Source of the DNA: a bacterium
GTDB lineage: Bacteria; Patescibacteriota; Minisyncoccia; Minisyncoccales; GCA-002788555
Assembly (NCBI GenBank): GCA_021158595.1
Contig: JAGGUF010000073.1
Location: 1-10,419, forward strand
Direction: 5' to 3'
Length of the DNA stretch: 10,419 bases
Shown here: piece after piece, positions 6,149-10,419 of the stretch
Layout: every line of letters starts with the position of its first letter
Numbering within the stretch: the stretch's first letter is position 1
Program-made: the position numbers and the translations under genes
The notes under the pieces: model-generated
What the model saw: the letters and a program-made list of their open reading frames with translations, nothing else
Told to the model about the DNA's origin: nothing
Database searches by the model: none

Positions 6149-6493
6149 TCAGTATCTTTTGCTCTTTTTAGATGCTTCTACTACTCGAATGCACCTTTTT
6201 CTTTTCTCTGGATCTCTTATTTTATCACACATATCAGATCTGCCAGACATTAAAGCAAGAGAGAAATAACAATCTTCCTCTTGAGGGTAGCCTTTCCTTT
6301 GACACCAATTTACTAATCTATTTTCTGCTCCTGGAAGGAAAAAGAGTAAAATATAATCTTTTTGCAAAACCACATTCTTCACTTCAGAAAGACCAGGGAT
6401 AGAAATTGGTGCCTTTAAGGGAACTGCCCCAATAAAGAAAACAATTAGACTAACAATCATTATAATGTCAATTATCAAATGAGAAATTTTCAT
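6149..6493 (-). CDS. small membrane protein with a four-cysteine C-terminal domain
   Basis: I prefer ATG 6493 as start, giving 114 residues. It overlaps the TGA of the preceding gene as ATGA, a common arrangement for coupled translation. An in-frame ATG at 6541 would add 16 residues and overlap that gene by 52 nt. Residues about 5-23 form one membrane helix (HLIIDIIMIVSLIVFFIGA). The C-terminal part has four cysteines, C64, C75, C89 and C101, in NWCQRKGYPQEEDCYFSLAL, SDMCDKI and KRCIRVVE. The DCY...LA......C.KI.....R..C pattern resembles a short helical cysteine repeat seen in many archaeal and CPR surface proteins, which suggests disulfides outside the membrane or a metal site. No function is known. 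Confidence 0.65.
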   Translation of the reverse strand: MKISHLIIDIIMIVSLIVFFIGAVPLKAPISIPGLSEVKNVVLQKDYILLFFLPGAENRLVNWCQRKGYPQEEDCYFSLALMSGRSDMCDKIRDPEKRKRCIRVVEASKKSKRY

Positions 6494-6933
6494 AACATCT
6501 TTTTTAAATAAAAGAATGCTCCTATACAAAAAATCACCCACAAAATATCATCCCAATAAAAATCTATAGGCATAGCCTTGGAAACAGAACTTATAATAGA
6601 AGTCAATACCAAAAAGAAATCACAAAAAAGAAAAATCAAGGTTCCTATTGCACAAACTCTATTCTTAAGACGAAGTCCTATAGCAAAAAGAATTACTAAA
6701 GAATAAAAGAGCATTTTTATTCCTACCCATGCCTCAATTCCGGTCTCAATCTGTAAAGAAGAAACTCTGGAAATGGAAGAAAGATAAGAAGAGACAATCC
6801 AATACCGGAAAATATGGAATATTCCATAGAGAATTAAGATCCAACTTATAACTACTATCAAGACAGGTATAGAATATTCGTCTCTTTCTTTCAGAGGTTT
6901 TAAAGATATAGATTCTTTTAAGAGATCACTCAT
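6490..6933 (-). CDS. uncharacterised four-helix integral membrane protein
   Basis: The 147-residue protein has four predicted membrane helices at about 21-41, 66-86, 92-115 and 128-143, joined by short loops, with a charged N-terminal tail (SDLLKESISLKPLKERDEYS). It has no recognisable catalytic motif and I cannot assign a family; small four-helix proteins of this kind are often annotated only as hypothetical. It is first in a cluster of three membrane protein genes, its TGA overlaps the next start by 4 nt, and it follows a strong promoter and an L10-leader-like RNA. A hairpin (stem 6943-6949/6960-6966) sits about 10 nt before the start codon and might affect initiation. No Shine-Dalgarno is visible. 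Confidence 0.65.
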   Translation of the reverse strand: MSDLLKESISLKPLKERDEYSIPVLIVVISWILILYGIFHIFRYWIVSSYLSSISRVSSLQIETGIEAWVGIKMLFYSLVILFAIGLRLKNRVCAIGTLIFLFCDFFLVLTSIISSVSKAMPIDFYWDDILWVIFCIGAFFYLKKML

Positions 6934-7042
6934 TTATGTTTATGTTATCTAACTAATTTGATAACAAAATGCTCAGAATTGAATGTTATTGTTTCCTCAA
7001 CTATTCAACTATTAGTTGAAATTCAGACCGTTACAACTTTTT

Positions 7043-7082
7043 TTACCTCGAGAGGACTTAATATGCCTCTTGTCTGCGGCAA
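7043..7082 (-). ncRNA. second L10-leader-like RNA, upstream of the membrane protein cluster
   Basis: On the minus strand UUGCC (7082-7078) pairs with GGUAA (7047-7043) and AGAGG (7070-7066) with CCUCU (7055-7051). GCCGCAGAC follows the 5' closing strand, and UAAGUCCU and CGAGG lie on the 3' side, matching the rplJ leader at 5033-5083 base for base in the conserved parts. The inner stem differs by compensated changes (GAAGG/CCUUC there, AGAGG/CCUCU here), which supports a selected structure. The terminal loop is shorter. The next gene is not a ribosomal protein. I found no clear U-tract terminator behind it, only a 7-bp hairpin (7004-7010/7014-7020) and a 5-nt complement of the leader at 7024-7028. 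Confidence 0.7.
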
Positions 7083-7092
7083 GGCAATATTA

Positions 7093-7121
7093 ATAATATC
7101 TCTAAAATAATTTTCTGTCAA
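7093..7121 (-). promoter_or_regulatory. sigma70-type promoter for the membrane protein cluster
   Basis: TTGACA (7121-7116) and TATTAT (7098-7093) on the minus strand are 17 nt apart: a perfect -35 and a five-of-six -10. The start site is expected near 7086, just before the L10-leader-like RNA. This is the best promoter match in the window. Confidence 0.7.
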
Positions 7122-7178
7122 ACAAATTTACTCTAATTCTCTCTTTTCCCCTTTGAAAGGAAGGAGTTAGTTTCACAC

Positions 7179-7784
7179 CTATCTTAAATTCTCTAATATT
7201 TTTTCCCCAAACTCTTTGGCGGCATCAGGGCCATTGGCGGTTATAATTTTTCCATCCTGAACTACCTTTTCATCAACAAACTCTGCCCCATTTTCCTTTA
7301 AAATTTTAATTGGATCTTTATCCAAAGGACTTGTCCAGACAGTGGCTTTTTTTCCTTTAAGCACTTCCCCTTTGGCTAAAATTACGGGAGAGATACAAAT
7401 TGCTCCTAAAATTTTTCCCTCCAAAACAGTCTCTTTGGCAACTTTATATGAGTTCTCATTGTCAAGGCATTTAAGACATCCAGGTCCTCCCACAAAAATT
7501 ACTGCATCAAAACTTTTAGGATTAATTTCCTCTATTAAAAGATCAATTTTTGCCTCCCCTCCATCTGCTCCAAAGGCAATTCCTTTTTTATTAGAAGCCG
7601 TTTTCACTTCTATTCCTCCATTTTCCAAAATTTCTTTGGGAACAAAATACTCCTGATCCCGAAAGTCTGAAAAAGCCACAACCATTACTGCTCTTTTTTC
7701 TCTCCTTTTATTTTCTTTTTCAGGAGTTGAGAGAGGAAAGGGTTTTTCTATTCTGATCTTTTCTTTTATAGCAACCTGCTCCAT
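7179..7784 (-). CDS. DJ-1/PfpI family protein
   Basis: The 201-residue protein has the complete DJ-1/PfpI fold. VMVVAFSDFRDQEYFVPKEIL opens the domain, with E45 as the conserved acidic residue, and FDAVIFVGGPG (92-102) precedes the nucleophile elbow GAICISP, in which C130 is the nucleophile. The ending ITANGPDAAKEFGEKIL is typical of the subgroup. The position after C130 is Ile rather than the His of the PfpI protease group, so a peptidase is less likely. Relatives are credited with glyoxalase/deglycase or chaperone roles, and the substrate here cannot be told. It starts 1 nt after the mltG stop, so the genes should be cotranscribed. The first 30 residues are a charged extension; the next in-frame ATG (residue 34) would cut into the first strand, so the longer start is kept. 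Confidence 0.9.
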   Translation of the reverse strand: MEQVAIKEKIRIEKPFPLSTPEKENKRREKRAVMVVAFSDFRDQEYFVPKEILENGGIEVKTASNKKGIAFGADGGEAKIDLLIEEINPKSFDAVIFVGGPGCLKCLDNENSYKVAKETVLEGKILGAICISPVILAKGEVLKGKKATVWTSPLDKDPIKILKENGAEFVDEKVVQDGKIITANGPDAAKEFGEKILENLR

Positions 7785-7785
7785 A

Positions 7786-8871
7786 TTACTTTAAATAATA
7801 TAACTTATTTTCGTTGTGTTCTTCAAGGGTTTTGGCAAAATGAGTTTTTCCTGTTTTATCTGTTAAAAAATAATTATATTCACTCTCTTTGGGAAAAATT
7901 GCAGCCTTGATTGACTCAATTCCTGGATTTGAAATAGGACCAGGAGGCAAACCAGGATACTTATAGGTATTATAAGGACTGTCAATCTCTTTTGCCTTGG
8001 CAATCTCTTCTCTCATTTGATCAAAACTCCAATTACTTTTTCCTAAAATAAAAGCCACTGTAGCGCAACTCTCAAGAGGTCTATTCTCTTTGATCCTTTT
8101 CCAAAAAATACCAGAAACAATCTTTTTGTCTTCTACGGTTTGAACCTCTTTTTCTAATATTGAAGCCATAGTGACAATCTCAAAGATGCTTTTACCTTGG
8201 TTTCTAATTTCTTCTCTTAATTCTGGAGTTAATTTCTTATCAAAATTGTCTAAGAATTCTTCTGCAATCTCTTTTGGATCTCCATTTTGGCATTTTATAA
8301 TTTCTCCCTTTCCATTCTTGCAGGAAACCTCTGGTGCTGGGCAACGAAAAAAATAGGTGTCAGGAAAAAGATAGCCTTCAAGACTAACTTTGTCAGGAGC
8401 ATCTTTTAAGAAATCATATCTTTTTTTGAATTGTTTTACTTTTAACTTAGAAATCTCATCAGAATTAATTAGTCCAACAGAATTTAGTCTCTTCTCTATC
8501 TCTGAAATTCTCCACCCCTCTGGAAAGGTAAGTTTTATTTCTTCTCTTATAGGCCCCTTCATCATCTTTTCTACCATCTCAACAATGTTTTGAGAGGAAG
8601 AAAGACAATACCTTCCTGCCTTTAGATTTCTTCCTCTGTTGGTTTTCCATATATAAAAAAGAAAATAAAAATCATTTTTAATCAAACCCTGTTTCTCAAG
8701 ATTTTTTCCAATCTCCTTCGCTCCCTGTCCCTCTTTTATTTCAAAAACCCTTTCCCTTCCGGAAATATCAAGCGGTTCTTTAATTTTCTTTTCAATAAAA
8801 AAATAGCCTCCGACAAGACAACAAACAAACAACAACAAACAACTGATAACAGTAATTAAAAATTTATTCAT
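7786..8871 (-). CDS. mltG: endolytic murein transglycosylase MltG (YceG-like)
   Basis: MltG cleaves newly made glycan strands at the outer face of the inner membrane and so sets strand length. The 361-residue protein has an N-terminal membrane anchor (about 4-25), a LysM-like region (FEIKEGQGAKEIGKNLEKQGLI) and the catalytic domain: TFPEGWRISEIEKRL (115-129), LEGYLFPDTYFF (164-175), MASILEKEV (235-243) with E240 as expected catalytic glutamate, GIFWKRIKENRPLESCATVAF (254-274) and SPYNTYKYPGLPPGPISNPG (298-317). An insertion of about 20 residues after the FPDTYFF motif carries C177, C184 and C194, which most family members lack. The DP usual before the TV motif is CA here. Upstream, 8872-9365 is filled with repeats and shows no good promoter. 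The PfpI gene follows directly. Confidence 0.93.
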   Translation of the reverse strand: MNKFLITVISCLLLFVCCLVGGYFFIEKKIKEPLDISGRERVFEIKEGQGAKEIGKNLEKQGLIKNDFYFLFYIWKTNRGRNLKAGRYCLSSSQNIVEMVEKMMKGPIREEIKLTFPEGWRISEIEKRLNSVGLINSDEISKLKVKQFKKRYDFLKDAPDKVSLEGYLFPDTYFFRCPAPEVSCKNGKGEIIKCQNGDPKEIAEEFLDNFDKKLTPELREEIRNQGKSIFEIVTMASILEKEVQTVEDKKIVSGIFWKRIKENRPLESCATVAFILGKSNWSFDQMREEIAKAKEIDSPYNTYKYPGLPPGPISNPGIESIKAAIFPKESEYNYFLTDKTGKTHFAKTLEEHNENKLYYLK

Positions 8872-8910
8872 AAAAATACAAAGAAACGCTTAAACCACCC
8901 TAATTCAAAG

Positions 8911-8974
8911 AGAATTTCCCTCCCCCACCTATATCCTCCCCCTCCCAAAGGGAGGGGGAGGATTAAGGTGGGGA
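8911..8974 (-). repeat. GC-rich palindromic intergenic repeat, copy A
   Basis: This is a long hairpin with arms of about 24 nt around AAA (8947-8949): CCTCCCCCTCCC on one side, GGGAGGGGGAGG on the other, then CACCTATATCC against GGATTAAGGTG at the base. It differs from copy B (9173-9236) at only two of 64 positions. Spurious open frames such as LILPLPLGGGGYRWG arise from it. Confidence 0.85.
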
Positions 8975-9010
8975 TCCCCCAAAATCCTCCCCCTCCTAAA
9001 GGGAGGGCCG
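8975..9010 (-). repeat. partial palindromic repeat directly after copy A
   Basis: ATCCTCCCCCTCC-TAAA-GGGAGGG repeats the central part of copy A but breaks off into CCGAAACG, so the outer arm is missing. It looks like a truncated second copy or the trace of recombination within the repeat. Confidence 0.6.
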
Positions 9011-9015
9011 AAACG

Positions 9016-9318
9016 AAATTCCAAATTCCAATTAAATTCCAATATTCAATGACCGAATGACCCAAACAAAATAAAATCTCAAAACTCAAATGTCAAAACT
9101 ACAACGTGAAGCGTAAACGTGGAGCGTGAAGCGTAAAACGCTAAACTGGTTTGAATTTCGAAATTAGGATTTAGAATTTCCCTCCCCCACCTATATCCTC
9201 CCCCTCCCAGAGGGAGGGGGAGGATTAAGGTGGGGGTGGGATTTCCCACTTCGCGCTTCACGTTTCACGCTTTGAGTTTTTTGGTCATTGAAAATTGGAA
9301 TTTGGAATTTGGAATTTT
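9016..9318. repeat. nested inverted-repeat mosaic enclosing palindrome copy B
   Basis: The 494-bp gap 8872-9365 has no supported gene. Within it, the left flank (about 9016-9140) and the right flank (about 9247-9318, reversed) carry the same three blocks in the same order: AATTCCAAATTCC with TTCAATGACC, then AAAACTCAAA, then a GCGTGAAGCGTAAACG-type block. They flank palindrome copy B, making an imperfect inverted repeat around a palindrome. The GCGTGAAGCGTAAA unit also occurs twice in direct orientation at about 9105-9138. Such mosaics are usually neutral intergenic repeats; function is unknown. Confidence 0.65.
9173..9236 (-). repeat. GC-rich palindromic intergenic repeat, copy B
   Basis: Same unit and orientation as copy A, with AGA instead of AAA in the loop. 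Arms of about 25 nt make it the most perfect palindrome of the family here. It lies between pcm and mltG in the direction of transcription, so it could end or stabilise the pcm message. Confidence 0.85.
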
Positions 9319-9365
9319 TGCGGTTCAGGCTTTGCGCTTTGGAGGTTTGCTCACTGAAAGTTTTG

Positions 9366-10004
9366 TTATTTGGCTTCTATTAAAGGTACAAAAACAAAGC
9401 CTGGATACTCATGCTTTTCGAATCGATATCTTTGGTTTTTGAAATCATATTCTTTTTTAATTAAAAGGTAAATGCTATTCCCAATAGGAATTACTATTCT
9501 TCCTTGCTGTTTTAACTGTTCCTTTAAGGCGATAGGGACTCTTTCTTGGGCGGCAGCAGAAACCAAAATCTTATCATAAGGAGCAGCAGTTTTATAACCT
9601 TGAGAGCCATCGGCACAAATAAATTCTACTATTCCCTTTTCTATAAAATTGTATTTTGCCACATTTCTTTCTCCAAATTCTTTCAGTTCTGGTATCAATT
9701 CTACTCCTATGACCCTTCCCTTTTCTCCTACAATAGATGCCAAAAGAGCAGTTGTCCAACCCGAACCAGAACCAACATCTAAAATTTTGTCTCCTTCTTT
9801 CGGTTGTAAAAGTTCTATCATAAAAGCAACCACAGAGGGCTGAGAAATGGTCTGGCCTCTTCCGATAGGCAAAGCCTCATCCACCTCGGCTAAATATTTA
9901 AATTCTTCAGGCAAGAAATCAATTCGTTTTATCTTCTGAAAAGCCTTCTGAATTTGAGGGGTTTTTAAATAACCCTTAAAGACAAGAGAATCAACAAGAC
10001 TCAT
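9366..10004 (-). CDS. pcm: protein-L-isoaspartate O-methyltransferase
   Basis: The enzyme methylates isoaspartyl residues in damaged cytosolic proteins with S-adenosylmethionine, starting their repair. The 212-residue length is typical. Diagnostic motifs are in order: FLPEEFKYLAEVDEALPIGRGQ (30-51) with RGQTISQP (49-56), the SAM-binding loop LDVGSGSGWTTALLA (75-89), VIGVELIPEL (98-107) for ribose contact, ICADGSQGY (129-137), YDKILVSAAAQERVP (143-157) and GRIVIPIG (168-175). The substitution of SAAA for the more common TAAA is conservative. Upstream lies uppS on the same strand, separated by 176 nt with two palindromic repeats, so cotranscription is possible but unproven. The start ATG 10004 gives a normal N terminus and has no Shine-Dalgarno before it. 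Confidence 0.95.
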   Translation of the reverse strand: MSLVDSLVFKGYLKTPQIQKAFQKIKRIDFLPEEFKYLAEVDEALPIGRGQTISQPSVVAFMIELLQPKEGDKILDVGSGSGWTTALLASIVGEKGRVIGVELIPELKEFGERNVAKYNFIEKGIVEFICADGSQGYKTAAPYDKILVSAAAQERVPIALKEQLKQQGRIVIPIGNSIYLLIKKEYDFKNQRYRFEKHEYPGFVFVPLIEAK

Positions 10005-10032
10005 ATTAAAGAGGTCTCTTTTTTCCTATATT

Positions 10033-10080
10033 TTTCCCTCCTCCACCTATATCCTCCCTCTCGCAAGGGGAGGGGGAGAA
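10033..10080 (-). repeat. palindromic intergenic repeat, copy D (degenerate)
   Basis: CCACCTATATCCTCC is followed by an imperfect turn (CTCTCGCAAGGGGAGGG), the same unit and orientation as copies A and B. The right half drifts after GGGGGAGAA, so this copy is older or damaged. Confidence 0.7.
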
Positions 10081-10091
10081 TCTAAAAGAGA

Positions 10092-10127
10092 ATTCTCTCC
10101 ATATCCCCTCCCAGAGGGAGGGAGAAA
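10092..10127 (-). repeat. palindromic intergenic repeat, copy E (short)
   Basis: TTCTCTCC and CCTCCC-AGA-GGGAGG-GAGAA form a shorter palindrome with the same core as the longer copies. With copy D it fills most of the pcm-uppS gap. Confidence 0.65.
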
Positions 10128-10180
10128 GTAATTGGCAATTACATTTAAAGAGCAAAGTAAAATGTATAAAAAACCATTTG

Positions 10181-10419
10181 TTAGGCTCCTAATCTTCTTT
10201 CTCTTTCTGAATAATCTTTAATAATCTGCTCAAATTCCTCAGGAGTAAAAGCAGGGAAAAAGGTCTCTGTAAAATAAAATTGGCTATAAGCGGTATCCCA
10301 CATCATAAAACCTGCTGACATATGAGGATCTTTTTCACAGCCGGTTCTAATAACAAGATCAACAGGAGGGAGGTCTTTTGTCCAAAGATGCTCCTTTATT
10401 AATTTCTCTGTCACGGTTA
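10181..10419 (-). CDS. uppS: undecaprenyl diphosphate synthase, C-terminal part (cut by window edge)
   Basis: The last 79 or so codons of a cis-prenyltransferase that makes the C55 carrier lipid for peptidoglycan precursors. LWTKDLPPVDLVIRTGCEK matches the substrate-binding loop (the arginine of IRTG binds diphosphate), followed by SAGFMMWDTAYSQFYFTE and FTPEEFEQIIKDYSERERRLGA, the usual end of the family. GTG at 10414 could be read as a start, but it falls in the middle of the conserved domain and the frame stays open to the edge, so the gene simply continues outside. RTGCE replaces the common RTGGE/RTSGE, and the loop before SAGF is 2-3 residues longer than in E. coli UppS; I believe this form is common in CPR enzymes. 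Confidence 0.92.
   Translation of the reverse strand, partial: TVTEKLIKEHLWTKDLPPVDLVIRTGCEKDPHMSAGFMMWDTAYSQFYFTETFFPAFTPEEFEQIIKDYSERERRLGA

Noticed and set aside
6172..6402. Plus-strand open frame of 76 codons
   Set aside because: Antisense to the four-cysteine membrane protein gene; hydrophobic Leu/Phe-rich text is the mirror of its Lys/Glu-rich codons.
7142..7165. Possible terminator after the DJ-1/PfpI gene
   Set aside because: CCTTTCAAAGG can pair but is followed by GGAAAAGAG rather than a U-tract on the minus strand.
7342..7656. Plus-strand open frame opposite the DJ-1/PfpI gene
   Set aside because: Antisense shadow of a well-supported gene with complete motifs.
8171..8593. Two plus-strand open frames opposite mltG
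   Set aside because: Antisense shadows; mltG has full family motifs across the region.
8868..9261. Two overlapping minus-strand open frames containing LILPLPLGGGGYRWG
   Set aside because: They are translations of the GC-rich palindromic repeats and the mosaic; the same phrase appears twice only because the repeat does.
9230..9442. Plus-strand open frame of 70 codons
   Set aside because: Made of mosaic repeat sequence and the antisense of the pcm 3' end.
9546..9843. Two overlapping plus-strand open frames opposite pcm
   Set aside because: Antisense shadows of pcm, whose SAM-binding motifs lie exactly here.

Overview
The window is AT-rich, compactly coded bacterial DNA in which almost every gene lies on the minus strand. 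The best guess is a member of the Patescibacteria (CPR), probably Parcubacteria-like. This is inference. It rests on low GC, the absence of Shine-Dalgarno motifs at nearly every start, an UppS with a CPR-like RTGCE...SAGFMMW segment, a helix-turn-helix protein fused to a decayed nucleotidyltransferase, a catalytically dead PP2C-like membrane protein, and GC-rich palindromic repeats between genes. TAA, TAG and TGA all serve as stops.

Left part (1-1592, minus strand): the first part of a DUF2229-type acyl-CoA dehydratase activase gene runs off the left edge. Before it lies a block reading HTH/nucleotidyltransferase-like regulator, tRNA-Val(CAC), DUF123 GIY-YIG protein, with gaps of 7 and 12 nt and a hairpin terminator at the end. 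From 1593 to 1712 two good sigma70-type promoters diverge with overlapping -35 boxes. The rightward one drives the only plus-strand gene (1713-3734): a PP2C-like domain without metal ligands, one membrane helix, a charged helical stalk and a propeller-like outer domain.

Middle part (3726-5121, minus): rplJ and rplL (L10, L7/L12) follow a strong promoter, a clear L10 autoregulatory leader and a hairpin-plus-U-tract attenuator whose 5' arm can alternatively pair with the leader. A 146-bp almost wholly palindromic element separates rplJ from rplL. The rplL 3' end overlaps the 3' end of the plus-strand gene by 9 nt.

Three small membrane protein genes (6933 down to 5317) have their own strong promoter and, immediately at its expected start site, a second RNA that looks like an L10 leader. 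That is the most unusual thing here: a ribosomal-protein-type control RNA in front of uncharacterised membrane proteins.

Right part (7179-10419, minus): from upstream to downstream come the C-terminal part of uppS (cut by the right edge), pcm (protein-L-isoaspartate methyltransferase), mltG (lytic transglycosylase) and, 1 nt later, a DJ-1/PfpI family gene. uppS makes the lipid carrier for peptidoglycan and mltG trims new glycan strands, so this side has an envelope theme with protein-damage repair genes mixed in. Gaps 8872-9365 and 10005-10180 hold copies of the palindromic repeat, and the first also holds a nested inverted-repeat mosaic. Promoter and RNA structures were read by eye; no folding program or database search was run.
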